DNA of 33,003 bases from [Clostridium] aminophilum DSM 10710. Lineage in GTDB: Bacteria; Bacillota; Clostridia; Lachnospirales; Lachnospiraceae. A model generated the notes under the pieces. The model saw only the letters and a program-made list of their open reading frames with translations. It was not told the origin of the DNA and made no database searches. Shown here piece by piece: positions 1-8,180 of this stretch (positions within the stretch are counted from its first letter, which is position 1; every line of letters begins with the position of its first letter). The DNA is taken from assembly GCF_000711825.1 (NCBI RefSeq), contig NZ_JONJ01000021.1:1-33003 (forward strand), written 5' to 3'. A program made the position numbers and the translations under genes.

Positions 1-101
1 TCGTCCTTCTCCCAACCAGCGGCGAAGGATGTCATAGATGCGCCCATAGCAAGAAGAGCTGCTGCAGAAAGAACTGCAACATATTTAGTCTGCTTTCTCA
101 T
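1..101 (-). CDS. Secreted protein, N-terminal fragment (cut by window edge)
   Basis: This is the first 33 codons of a gene running off the left edge. The start MRKQTKYVAVLSAAALLAMG, then a short stretch ending SFAAGWEKD, is a classic Gram-positive signal peptide: basic n-region, alanine/leucine-rich core, and an A-x-A-like cleavage site near residue 28. A GGAGTG ribosome binding site lies 8 bases upstream of the ATG on the minus strand. A Gly-Trp just after the cleavage site is common in clostridial secreted proteins with choline-binding-like wall repeats, but too little is visible to call the family. It is transcribed away from the polysaccharide genes. Confidence 0.75.
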   Translation of the reverse strand, partial: MRKQTKYVAVLSAAALLAMGASMTSFAAGWEKD

Positions 102-240
102 TTAATGCACACTCCTTTTTCCTTTGTGTTTTTGTAAATGCTTTTTCTCAAAACGCAGGTGAGGTGGTGTCGCATCGGTTAATTGGACTGGGTATGACAC
201 GAGAGAGAGGAGGAATTTTTAAAAATTGAGCTACATGATT

Positions 241-297
241 GCGATTGAAAAAACGCATTTCCGATCGTAAAAAAATACGATTGAAAATACGATTGAA
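241..297. promoter_or_regulatory. Tandem and inverted repeats upstream of the secreted-protein gene
   Basis: The 12-base unit AAATACGATTGA occurs twice in perfect tandem (273-284, 285-296), with a related GCGATTGA at 241-248. Just before it, ATCGTA (264-269) and TACGAT (276-281) form a perfect inverted repeat separated by six A residues. The cluster is 140-190 bases upstream of the secreted-protein start, so it could be an operator for a DNA-binding regulator. No convincing -35/-10 pair was identified, and no other gene was seen in 102-546. Confidence 0.3.
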
Positions 298-402
298 TAT
301 AAGTAGAATGAGATCATAGATATGGAGGTTACGATGAAAGAATCTGGCAAAAGGTATAAGTGTCAGATGGGATTACATAACCTTGGATGATATGAAAAGC
401 AG

Positions 403-432
403 AGAGGGAGCCGGCAGAAGCCGACTCCCTTT
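403..432 (-). terminator. Hairpin terminator downstream of the first chain-length gene
   Basis: AGGGAG (405-410) pairs with CTCCCT (425-430), and CGGC (412-415) with GCCG (420-423), around an AGAA loop with one C/A mismatch. Read on the minus strand, the hairpin is followed by CTCTGCTTTTC. That fits the end of the minus-strand gene that stops at 547. The T run is short, so it is a moderate terminator at best. Confidence 0.5.
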
Positions 433-546
433 CGTGTGTAGATGTAATGGTGTCAATGAATCGGGAAGGTATCAGCGAGTTTGCTGATTTTTTACGTTCG
501 TGATTTTTCACGTTCGTACGAATACTTGTGAAGTTAAGAACGATTA

Positions 547-1935
547 TTATACGATAACTACGCCGAGCACCTTGTTCCCCAGTAGTTTCAGCACCTCCAA
601 CTCTTGCAGGAGATTGCGGTATGTGGTCTGGTCGCGCTGAACAAGAAGAATTGTATTTTTGCCGCGAGCGGCGGAGACGGCATCTACGCCGGCACTCAGG
701 TTATCGAGCTGTGTTACCGATGGACTGGACAGGAGGTTATGGATTTCATTTATAAGAGCCTGAGCGTCTGAACTCTTGCTTTCACCAAGAAGCAGAAGAT
801 CATTGGTTCCACAAACAGCTTCCATTTTTGCTGCGATGGCCATACGCACGGCAGAACTGTCCATGGCAGAAGTCGGATCTTCCCAGTGATTGATGACAGC
901 ATCAAATCTGTGACCAAGACCGGTGCCTTTTTTGCGAGGAATCGCTCCGAGCATGGTGAGCTGCGGGCAATGCCTTAAAAACTCATCCGTGCCGGTGATT
1001 CGGTCGGACACCAGATAGCGAACGCACGTAATGAATACGGAAAGAAAAAGGCCGAGTACCAAGCCAAGAATTGCGAAGTTTCTTGCGGAAGCAATGACAG
1101 AACTGAAGGTCATGACCTTCAGAGTGGGCTCCTTTAAGTCAGTCAGCTGTTTTGTGACATTGGTAAGCGTGGTCTGGAGAGAATTCAGGTTTGTGGTATA
1201 GGATGTTGAAAGCGTATTGACATTGTTATCCGTTCCGGTAACCGCTTTTCTCAGTACCTCTGTTAAGGTATGCTGGCCGAGTTTTGACGTGATTGTGGAC
1301 TGATTGGCGTCGACCGCATTGGCGACCGCATTGAGAAAAGCTTCTGCGTCTTCCGGTGTTGCGGCGGAAACCGTGAAGGTCAGCGTCTTGGCGTTATTAT
1401 CCTGCGCGGAAACAATCAGAGTGTTTATGGAATCCGGAACATCGCTTTTTTTGTCGGCGCGGCTCGGGAGAGAAGCACTGTCGATGTCCATATTTTTGAT
1501 TGCAATGGTATATGAATTCAGAATTGCTGCAACATTGCTGTTGGTTGCGGTGCTTCCGTCCGGCTTGGTATAAGTATTGTTCAGATTATAGGTGATGGAA
1601 TATTTATAGACACGGGATGGATCCATGTTAAGAATATAGGAACGGTTCTTATATTCCTTCTGATGCTGAATCTGCTCTTTGATATTATCGGACTCTGCTG
1701 AGAGATTGGACAGAGACTGTTCGTAATTATCTTTCAGTTCTTTTGCCTGTAGATTGGTTTGTTCCAATAAAATGGAATTATGAAGCTTTCGGATGCCGCT
1801 GATTCCGGAGAATAAACCGGGAATAAGCGCGCAGATTACTGAAAAAACAAGGATAAAACGCCATTTTCGCATAACAGCGAAAAAGAGGTTACGGATGTCT
1901 AAATCACATTCCGGCTGTAAAGATAAGTCATTCAT
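547..1935 (-). CDS. Wzz/CpsC-like polysaccharide chain-length protein with kinase-like tail (copy 1)
   Basis: A 462-residue membrane protein with the layout of polysaccharide co-polymerases: short cytoplasmic N-terminus, one membrane span (about 29-48), a long extracytoplasmic region with coiled-coil-like Asn/Gln/Leu stretches, and a second span near 285-310. It should set chain length with a Wzy polymerase. The tail after the second span resembles the end of a BY-kinase (NTILLVQRDQ ... LLGNKVLGVVIV), but no Walker A P-loop is visible, so it is probably not an active kinase. It is a diverged paralogue of the gene at 12341: both share an N-terminal SGI/TGI-x-x-L-x-N motif, a mid-domain NMDP/NIDP motif and LxSLQxxLT before span 2. 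The ribosome binding site AAAGGAA precedes the ATG. It is divergent from the flippase gene. Confidence 0.85.
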   Translation of the reverse strand: MNDLSLQPECDLDIRNLFFAVMRKWRFILVFSVICALIPGLFSGISGIRKLHNSILLEQTNLQAKELKDNYEQSLSNLSAESDNIKEQIQHQKEYKNRSYILNMDPSRVYKYSITYNLNNTYTKPDGSTATNSNVAAILNSYTIAIKNMDIDSASLPSRADKKSDVPDSINTLIVSAQDNNAKTLTFTVSAATPEDAEAFLNAVANAVDANQSTITSKLGQHTLTEVLRKAVTGTDNNVNTLSTSYTTNLNSLQTTLTNVTKQLTDLKEPTLKVMTFSSVIASARNFAILGLVLGLFLSVFITCVRYLVSDRITGTDEFLRHCPQLTMLGAIPRKKGTGLGHRFDAVINHWEDPTSAMDSSAVRMAIAAKMEAVCGTNDLLLLGESKSSDAQALINEIHNLLSSPSVTQLDNLSAGVDAVSAARGKNTILLVQRDQTTYRNLLQELEVLKLLGNKVLGVVIV

Positions 1936-1978
1936 AGCTAATTCCTTTCTGGGTTATCAGAAATGATGGTGATGTCAT

Positions 1979-2010
1979 GCATTGTATACGAAAAACAATG
2001 CTATACACAA
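1979..2010 (-). promoter_or_regulatory. Possible promoter of the first chain-length gene, with inverted repeat
   Basis: On the minus strand TTGTGT (2005-2010) and TATACA (1983-1988) are separated by 16 bases, giving a leader of about 40 bases to the ATG. GCATTGT (1979-1985) and ACAATGC (1995-2001) form a perfect 7-base inverted repeat overlapping the -10 and spacer, where a repressor could act. This was judged by eye only. Confidence 0.35.
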
Positions 2011-2024
2011 AGATCAGTATAACA

Positions 2025-2054
2025 TTGGATGGAAAGTGGTTCAAGTGATATACT
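2025..2054 (+). promoter_or_regulatory. Possible extended -10 promoter of the flippase gene
   Basis: TTGGAT (2025-2030), an 18-base spacer, and TATACT (2049-2054) preceded by TG one base upstream make a plausible sigma-A promoter. It would give a leader of about 180 bases before the ATG at 2243. I saw no gene, strong terminator or recognised riboswitch in that leader. Confidence 0.4.
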
Positions 2055-2242
2055 AACGTGAGGCGAGAGCTGCGTTTTAAGATGTGAGAACGAGAACCTC
2101 AGAACGGAAGAGCGACAGGAAAAAGACGGGTGTGAGATCTGACGGCTTCTTGATGACATATATTATAGAGAGACGTATAACCTGACTTGACAGGACAATA
2201 GACAATATAAGAAAGAATATAAGAAAGGTAAATAATCCCACA

Positions 2243-3736
2243 ATGAGAAGTAAAGTAACTCTGTTGAATGTAATATCCGGTGGACTGCTACAGGTGTGCG
2301 CGATTATCAGCGGCATGATCATACCGAGAATCATTCTGGAGGAGTTCGGCTCTGAGGTGAACGGACTCGTAAATTCATTGCTTCAGTTCTTGACATATAT
2401 TTCATTGATTGAAGGCGGGATCACCGGTGTGGTCTCGGCAAATCTCTATAAACCGATCGTTTCGGGAAATTATCAGAAAATGAGTTCTATTCTGGTGACG
2501 GCAAGGCGTTTTTTTGTCAGAATTGGAATGATCTATATTGGATACTCTATCGTGATTGGAATTATATATCCGTTAGCAATGGGGATGAGAATGGGATATG
2601 TTTTTGCGCTGACGCTGATTTTGTCCCTTACAACGCTTCTTCAGTACCTCTTTTCACTGACATACCAAATCCTGTTAAACTCTGATAAAAAAGGATATAT
2701 TGTAAATTCTGTACAGATTCTTGTGTACGTCCTCAGTGTGTTGCTCGTGTACATATCTGTAAAAGTATATCCGAGCATTCATTTTGTAAAGCTGATCAGT
2801 GGACTGTTGTTTGCTCTGCAGCCTCTGATTCTCGGGATCTATGTTCGCCGAAACTATCCGTTGGATTGGAAAGCACCGTCAGATGACAGTTTGATAAAAG
2901 AGCGGTGGAATGGCGCGGCCATCAACCTTGCAGCCTTTATCCACGGAAGTGTTGATGTTACGGTGCTTACGATTTTTGCGGATTTAAAAACGGTTTCGGT
3001 ATATACCGTGTATGCACTGGTTACAACCGGAATCAAACGAATGATCGGCGCGTTGACGGCAGGACTCAACCCGATCATCGGTCTTGCATATGCAAAAGGG
3101 GATACGCAGGAACTGAACAAAAAAATGGATCTATATGAGTTCATCACGATAGTTATCGTATGCTTTTCTTTTTCTATGGCAGGACTTTTAATCACCCCGT
3201 TTGTGATGCTGTATACGAATGGAATCCACGATGCAAGCTACAGCCAGCCTCTGTTCGGGTACATTCTCGTTTTGTCCGAGGCGTTGTATCTGATCAAACT
3301 TCCGCATCTGAATTTCGCGTATACTGCGAACAAGTTCCGGGAAATCACCGGTGCGGCGTATATCGAATCGATCCTGAACATCGTTCTTTCGGTTATTTTG
3401 GTCAGAACGTTTGGTCTGACAGGCATTGCAGTGGGAACTGCGATTGCGATGTTTTACCGCATGGTTTATCATGTGTACTTTACCGGCAAGGAGATCAAGG
3501 GGAGAGAACCATGGATCTTTTACAGAAAGCTTCTGATCTATGTCACCGCATCCCTGATCAGTATGGGATTGTGCTTGCAATTGTTTCCGATGGGGGCATT
3601 GGATTTCTGGCAATGGATCATCCATGCGGTGGGGTATTCGATTGTTTTTGCGACGCTGTTTTTTATTGTCGGGGGGCTGTTTTTTAAAGATGAAATGCGG
3701 TTCCTGGCAAATTATATAGGAAAACGAAAAGAATAA
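2243..3736 (+). CDS. Wzx-type polysaccharide flippase (copy 1)
   Basis: A 497-residue hydrophobic protein with about 12-14 predicted membrane helices throughout, typical in size and pattern of oligosaccharide flippases of the MVF/MATE-like superfamily. The N-terminal half has the usual signature: a helix with polar residues, PRIILEEFGSEVNG, then a loop that starts the second helix. It would move lipid-linked repeat units across the membrane. The start is supported by AGAAAGG, about 14 bases upstream, which is longer than ideal. It ends 11 bases before the Stealth gene, so the two are probably one transcript. It differs clearly from the second flippase at 28886. Confidence 0.88.
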   Translation: MRSKVTLLNVISGGLLQVCAIISGMIIPRIILEEFGSEVNGLVNSLLQFLTYISLIEGGITGVVSANLYKPIVSGNYQKMSSILVTARRFFVRIGMIYIGYSIVIGIIYPLAMGMRMGYVFALTLILSLTTLLQYLFSLTYQILLNSDKKGYIVNSVQILVYVLSVLLVYISVKVYPSIHFVKLISGLLFALQPLILGIYVRRNYPLDWKAPSDDSLIKERWNGAAINLAAFIHGSVDVTVLTIFADLKTVSVYTVYALVTTGIKRMIGALTAGLNPIIGLAYAKGDTQELNKKMDLYEFITIVIVCFSFSMAGLLITPFVMLYTNGIHDASYSQPLFGYILVLSEALYLIKLPHLNFAYTANKFREITGAAYIESILNIVLSVILVRTFGLTGIAVGTAIAMFYRMVYHVYFTGKEIKGREPWIFYRKLLIYVTASLISMGLCLQLFPMGALDFWQWIIHAVGYSIVFATLFFIVGGLFFKDEMRFLANYIGKRKE

Positions 3737-3747
3737 GAAGATGGAGT

Positions 3748-4701
3748 ATGAATGATAAGATGGAGATCGATTTAGTATACTGCTATGTAAACGGCAATGA
3801 CGAAGAATGGAAGAAAAAGCGTCAATCCTATGCTGCAGACGAAGAGGAGACGATATGTCGTTTTCGAGACAATTCCGAGTTGAAGTATTCGCTCCGGTCG
3901 GTGGAGAAGAATGCACCATGGATTCATCGTATTTTTATTGTTGTGGACAGTGAAAGTCAGATTCCGTATTGGCTTGATACTTCCAATCCGAAAATTAAAA
4001 TCATTTTTCACCGGGACATCATTCCGGAACAATATCTGCCATGCTTTAACAGCAATGTCATAGAATCTTATCTGTATCGGATACCGGAACTGGCGGAAGT
4101 TTTCCTGTATGCAAATGATGATATGTTTTTCGGAAATCGCGTTGCAAAGGAATTTTTTGTTTCCGGAGAGAAGCCGTTGGTTCGTTTGGTGGAGAGCAAA
4201 AAAGTACCGGAGAATTATTACGAAAGAGTAGTAGTGAATGCTCAGCAGATCATCCGAAAAAAATATGGGGTAATGCTGAAACTTATCCCGACACATGCAG
4301 TTGATATCTATTCGAAAAGTGCTATGGAGAACTGCTGCCGCGAATTTGAGGATGCATTTGCAGAAAGATCAAAAAACCGGTTCCGTGAAGAAAACGATAT
4401 CAACCGGGTGGTTTTCAGCTATTATATGATTCTGCACGAGTTATGTGAGCTTAAGGCGTATCGGAAAAAAAGTCTTTGGGATAAAGTGAAGATGTCGATA
4501 TTCCCGGCAAAATATCTGGATTATGCAGTCTGTAATCTGAACGAATTGTCCGGATCCGGAAGAAACCGGTATATTTTTAGGTGTGGACCAAAACTGGCTT
4601 GTCTGAATGATAATGAAAAAACAACCCAGGAAGATCTGGCCCGGTACCATCGTTATATGCGGAAAAAATTTCCGGCGAAATCTGTTTTTGAAAAGCTGTA
4701 A
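3748..4701 (+). CDS. Stealth-family sugar-phosphate transferase
   Basis: A 317-residue protein with the conserved regions of the Stealth family, which includes capsule hexose-1-phosphate transferases and is related to eukaryotic GlcNAc-1-phosphotransferase. CR1 is IDLVYCYVNGNDEEW (about 7-21). CR2 begins RFRDNSELKYSLRSVEKNAP and runs to the acidic YANDDMFFG (about 125-133). A CR3-like THAVDIY and a C-terminal CLNDNEKT (CR4) follow. Family members form phosphodiester bonds in capsular polymers from nucleotide sugars. The start is uncertain: GGAG lies only one base before this ATG, and an in-frame ATG at 3760 is an alternative. It sits between flippase and polymerase, so it probably adds a phosphoglycosyl unit to the cluster A glycan. 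Confidence 0.87.
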   Translation: MNDKMEIDLVYCYVNGNDEEWKKKRQSYAADEEETICRFRDNSELKYSLRSVEKNAPWIHRIFIVVDSESQIPYWLDTSNPKIKIIFHRDIIPEQYLPCFNSNVIESYLYRIPELAEVFLYANDDMFFGNRVAKEFFVSGEKPLVRLVESKKVPENYYERVVVNAQQIIRKKYGVMLKLIPTHAVDIYSKSAMENCCREFEDAFAERSKNRFREENDINRVVFSYYMILHELCELKAYRKKSLWDKVKMSIFPAKYLDYAVCNLNELSGSGRNRYIFRCGPKLACLNDNEKTTQEDLARYHRYMRKKFPAKSVFEKL

Positions 4702-4824
4702 GCTAGTCGTAAAACGTTGACGTTGTCTCTTCTGGATGCTTTTTTCTGCGGTAGAGCGTGAGATTAGGAGAAGCAAAAGACAGAACCGGAGACCTGTGCA
4801 GGGGTTTAGAACAAATACGCTCTG

Positions 4825-4867
4825 AAAAAAAGTGCCTGTGGATTGTCAATTGTGTCGATCCACAGGC
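4825..4867 (-). terminator. Strong hairpin terminator between convergent genes
   Basis: GCCTGTGGAT (4834-4843) pairs perfectly with ATCCACAGGC (4858-4867) around a 14-base loop. On the minus strand the hairpin is followed by AC and seven T residues (complement of 4825-4831), a textbook intrinsic terminator for the polymerase gene ending at 4887. On the plus strand only TTCTTCC follows, so it may terminate the Stealth transcript less efficiently. No gene is supported in 4702-4886. Confidence 0.85.
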
Positions 4868-4886
4868 TTCTTCCGATGCGGTCTTA

Positions 4887-6017
4887 TCAGTATTCGAAGA
4901 AAAAGTGATATGTATAGAGAGGATCTGCCGACGAGCGACTCATCCAGAATGTAAGCAGCACATTGATCAGGACAACCGTGAGCAGATAGATCAGCCGGCT
5001 TTGATGTTTACGGATTCTCTCCGTAAACATGGAAAAGAGGAAGAGAACACCGATCTCGAAATAAAAACCAATTCGCAGAGCGAGCCATACAAACGATGAA
5101 CAAAATGTGATTGCGACATACATGACAGTAAACAGAATCGAACAGTATATATGCCGGTCCATTCTGTTGAGAGTATGGGTGGCGTTAAGACTTTTTTCGG
5201 GATGATTGTCGACTGCAAAATACAGAAGATACATTGCAATTGCAAGTTCGATTCCCCACAGAATAATAACCATTCCGACACTATCATGCTTGTCTACATT
5301 CAGATATTTTTGATATTTGGTAATGACACTGAAAACCAGTTCCATAATGGGACGGACAAACAGGACACTCAAAACAGCCACGGCGGAAAATAATGCAGCC
5401 ATGAATTTTCGGATTGGCAACAGGGTTACCATAAAAATCAGGATAAAACCGATCGGCGCAGAGGAGTGAAACAGCGTTCCAAGGATACTGATCAAAAGCG
5501 CTGAGACATATTTTCGACGTATCAGGAGCAGATAGAAGATACCGCACAACGCTGCGGACATAACCTGCCGCGCAATGTTGAGAGAAAACATAAAAAAACT
5601 TGCGCAATAGAACACCAAAACCGAAAGATATGGATCCGGTGACAGTTCATTGATCAGAATCCAATAGCACAGGCAGGTCACAGAGGCCATAAAGATCAGC
5701 AGTGACTGCGTAGAATGCGTAAGCATATATAAAACTTTGGTAATTAATTCAAAACCGGGCTCTCGAACAATCCGGCTGGAATATGGATCGGCCAAATCTG
5801 CAAAAGAAAGATTTCCGATTTCTTCAGAAACAGCCATATAGCGTTGGCTGTCGGGACCGGTTTCCGGGCCGCGAAGTGCAATCAGAAGAAACATAAGAAA
5901 AAAAGGAAAAAATGTCAGAATATAACTTGTTTTTTTGGAGTTTGGGTATTTTTCACGGCAGAATGCACCGGCAATCTCACATAAATAAATTATCGGGAAT
6001 ATAGCTAAGTAGATCAT
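4887..6017 (-). CDS. EpsG-family polysaccharide polymerase (Wzy-like, copy 1)
   Basis: A 376-residue multi-spanning membrane protein. It has the EpsG hallmarks: an early IALRGPETGPDSQRYM (Arg-Gly then Asp-x-x-x-Tyr, about 46-61), a mid-protein FSLNIARQVMSAALCG (Asn-x-x-Arg-Gln), and GTLFHSSAPIG, the conserved His after a transmembrane helix. EpsG proteins are thought to polymerise exopolysaccharide repeat units at the outer membrane face. The start is supported by GAGGG seven bases before the ATG. It is transcribed against its neighbours, convergent with the Stealth gene and divergent from the glycosyltransferases. Confidence 0.83.
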   Translation of the reverse strand: MIYLAIFPIIYLCEIAGAFCREKYPNSKKTSYILTFFPFFLMFLLIALRGPETGPDSQRYMAVSEEIGNLSFADLADPYSSRIVREPGFELITKVLYMLTHSTQSLLIFMASVTCLCYWILINELSPDPYLSVLVFYCASFFMFSLNIARQVMSAALCGIFYLLLIRRKYVSALLISILGTLFHSSAPIGFILIFMVTLLPIRKFMAALFSAVAVLSVLFVRPIMELVFSVITKYQKYLNVDKHDSVGMVIILWGIELAIAMYLLYFAVDNHPEKSLNATHTLNRMDRHIYCSILFTVMYVAITFCSSFVWLALRIGFYFEIGVLFLFSMFTERIRKHQSRLIYLLTVVLINVLLTFWMSRSSADPLYTYHFFFEY

Positions 6018-6033
6018 AAATATACCCTCAAAA

Positions 6034-6104
6034 CCACATATTGTGGAGACCTCGGAATACTAAAAGAAAATGTAATAGTTGCGAATATATGACTATGTTA
6101 TAAT
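6034..6104. promoter_or_regulatory. Divergent promoter region with a palindrome
   Basis: On the plus strand, TGTTATAAT (6096-6104) is a perfect extended -10 for the glycosyltransferase genes; the -35 is weak. On the minus strand, TTCGCA (6080-6085), 17 bases, TAGTAT (6057-6062) could drive the EpsG-like gene. CCACA-TAT-TGTGG (6034-6046) is a perfect palindrome in that gene's leader and could bind a regulator or form a small hairpin. Plus-strand transcription would start near 6111, which supports translation from ATG 6150 rather than TTG 6120. Confidence 0.5.
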
Positions 6105-6149
6105 ATATTCCATTGGATTTTGCAAAGAAAAGACGAGGATGGAGAGACG

Positions 6150-7205
6150 ATGCGGTTTAGCATATTGGTGCCCATTTACAACGTTAGGAAGTATCTGCCG
6201 GAATGTCTGGATCACATTACAGAGCAGTCATTTTCGGATTTTGAAGCGATTCTGATTGATGACGGGTCAACAGACGGAAGCGGAGAAATTGCGGATCAAT
6301 ATGCGAGTGAGGATTCCCGTTTTCGGGTGGTTCACAAAAAGAATCAAGGTCTGTTCGCTGCCCGCAGAGATGCCATACGGATTGCGAGGGGAGAATATCT
6401 TATTTTTTGCGATGCCGATGATTTTCTGGCATTCAACGCATTGGAGATGATCCATCATCGTTTAAGTGAGAGATCGGTAGATATTCTGCTGTATGATGCG
6501 TATCTGTATGACGCGGAGGCACAGACAGAATGTCCGGAACTTCCACGAAAAAGAGAACATCGAAGGTATTTTATAGATGGTGCGGTGCAAACAGGAATTT
6601 TTGCGGATCAGAAATCAATTGTCCGTACATTGTTTCTCACGATGAAACTTCAACCGATGTGGATCAAAGCTGTTCGGAGAGAGTGTGCAGAACCGGAAGC
6701 GGATTATTCGATATACAATGGCATCGGATATGGCGAAGATATGCTTCAGAGCGCGTTATATTTCTGCAAGGCATCGAGTGTCGGATATTGTGGAATACCG
6801 CTCTATTATTATCGCCAGTCGTCCGGCATGATGGGCCGGTTTCATGAAAAATATTACGAAGAGAATCGCCGCGTTCACCGGGAGGTTTCAGAAATCCTGC
6901 GCCGTGGTCGCATTCCGGAATGCATGTCAGATCTGGATGCATATCTAGGTGCATATCTGATGTATGTGGCTTATGGTGCGTTTCACCAGTGTTCATTTCT
7001 GAAAAGTGCAGATATTCAAAGTGTGAAGAAGGTGACCAATGATCCATATTTTCGGAAGATGTATGAAACGGTTCACGGATCGGAGGTTTGGAGGAAAATC
7101 AGCCGGCATGAGAGACTGGCGGTATGGCTGATGTATCATAAGAAATATACGGTTTTGCAGATAATATGCCGAATGATCCGACTGGTAAAGGGATACAAAA
7201 AATGA
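6150..7205 (+). CDS. Family 2 glycosyltransferase
   Basis: A GT-A fold glycosyltransferase of about 350 residues. The N-terminus RFSILVPIYNVRKYLPECLD is the standard GT2 opening, followed by LIDDGSTDGS (nucleotide-binding aspartates) and the DXD-like FCDADDF near residue 90. It transfers a sugar from a nucleotide donor to the growing lipid-linked repeat unit; donor and linkage cannot be read from sequence. A longer form could start at TTG 6120, but ATG 6150 has GGAGAG just upstream and fits the promoter. Its stop overlaps the next start (ATGA), which suggests translational coupling. Confidence 0.88.
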   Translation: MRFSILVPIYNVRKYLPECLDHITEQSFSDFEAILIDDGSTDGSGEIADQYASEDSRFRVVHKKNQGLFAARRDAIRIARGEYLIFCDADDFLAFNALEMIHHRLSERSVDILLYDAYLYDAEAQTECPELPRKREHRRYFIDGAVQTGIFADQKSIVRTLFLTMKLQPMWIKAVRRECAEPEADYSIYNGIGYGEDMLQSALYFCKASSVGYCGIPLYYYRQSSGMMGRFHEKYYEENRRVHREVSEILRRGRIPECMSDLDAYLGAYLMYVAYGAFHQCSFLKSADIQSVKKVTNDPYFRKMYETVHGSEVWRKISRHERLAVWLMYHKKYTVLQIICRMIRLVKGYKK

Positions 7206-8167
7206 AAAAGGAAATGACAATCTCAGTCGCGATGGCTACATATAACGGAGAACGTTTTTTAAAGGAACAGCTTCATTCGATCGAAAATCAGAAACTTTTG
7301 CCGGATGAAATGGTGATTTGTGATGACGGGTCGACGGACGATACGGAAAAGATTGTTCGAACGTTTGCAGACAGAAGCCGGATTGCGGTTCATTACCATC
7401 GTAATGAGAATAATCTCGGATATGCACGGAATTTCTTTCAGGCGATTGGAATGACGAGGGGAGAGATTATCTTTCTGAGTGATCAGGATGATCTTTGGGC
7501 GCCGGAGAAAACAGCACATATGGCAAAGATCCTGAGACAGCATCCGGAAATTCTGGTATTGGCCTCTTCCTTTTCATTGATCGACGAGCAGAATCATACA
7601 AAGAGGTCTTTGGAAGATGTGGCACGGAAAGGAGTTTTTCGTATTTCCTGGGAGAATTTTCTGAGACACCCAAAATACATGGGAATGCTTCTTGCGGTTC
7701 GGAGAGAGGTTTACGAAGAAGTTCTTCGAAGAGAAACGGAGAGCGGCGCGGAAGATGAATGGAAGAAACTGCCGCATGACTGGCGACTCTGTGAATACGC
7801 GTCAGAGCGAAATGGTTTCTATAAGACCGGAGAAAGACTGGCTTATTACCGTCAGCATGGAAAGAATACCGTCGGTTCTATATTGAACGCGGACGTCGAC
7901 ATTTTGAAACATCGATGTGAGCTGGTTAAAAATGAACTGCAGGAATTCACTGTGCTGGAAAAGACGCTAAGATGCCGTAATGAAACGGATGAGGAGAGAA
8001 TGCGCTATCTTCGAAGGATGATCCTGTTTTGCGAGAAAAGGTACCGGCTGCTTTCGGAAGAACATTTTCTAAGGCTTGCATTTTGGAATTATGGTCATCT
8101 TCGTTTTATTTCATTTCGGGCCGCAACGGGGGATTTATTCGTTCTGATGAGAAAGAAAAGATCGTGA
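7202..8167 (+). CDS. Family 2 glycosyltransferase, rhamnosyltransferase-like
   Basis: A 321-residue GT2 enzyme starting MKKEMTISVAMATYNGERFL, with VICDDGSTDDT (about 37-47) and FLSDQDDLWAPEK, the DXD-like metal site typical of rhamnosyl- and related transferases. A conserved RQHGKNTVG stretch lies near residue 225. ATG 7202 is preferred over the in-frame ATG 7166 because it overlaps the previous stop as ATGA and has AAAGGG upstream. A C-terminal basic region (RMRYLRRMILFCEKRYR) probably lies against the membrane. Rhamnose transfer is a guess from similarity. Confidence 0.86.
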   Translation: MKKEMTISVAMATYNGERFLKEQLHSIENQKLLPDEMVICDDGSTDDTEKIVRTFADRSRIAVHYHRNENNLGYARNFFQAIGMTRGEIIFLSDQDDLWAPEKTAHMAKILRQHPEILVLASSFSLIDEQNHTKRSLEDVARKGVFRISWENFLRHPKYMGMLLAVRREVYEEVLRRETESGAEDEWKKLPHDWRLCEYASERNGFYKTGERLAYYRQHGKNTVGSILNADVDILKHRCELVKNELQEFTVLEKTLRCRNETDEERMRYLRRMILFCEKRYRLLSEEHFLRLAFWNYGHLRFISFRAATGDLFVLMRKKRS

Positions 8168-8180
8168 AAGGAATAAAAGA

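Noticed and set aside
241-297. CRISPR-like array
   Set aside because: Only two adjacent 12-base copies without spacers; not a CRISPR array.
329-511. 60-residue minus-strand frame in the left intergenic region
   Set aside because: It contains the terminator hairpin of the chain-length gene, has no good ribosome binding site and no recognisable domain.
3188-3919. 243-residue minus-strand frame across the flippase and Stealth genes
   Set aside because: It spans the junction of two well-supported plus-strand genes and its translation is rich in His, Arg and Ser without any domain, as expected of an antisense shadow.
4758-5099. 113-residue plus-strand frame overlapping the EpsG-like gene
   Set aside because: It runs through the strong terminator and antisense to the polymerase; no protein-like motif.
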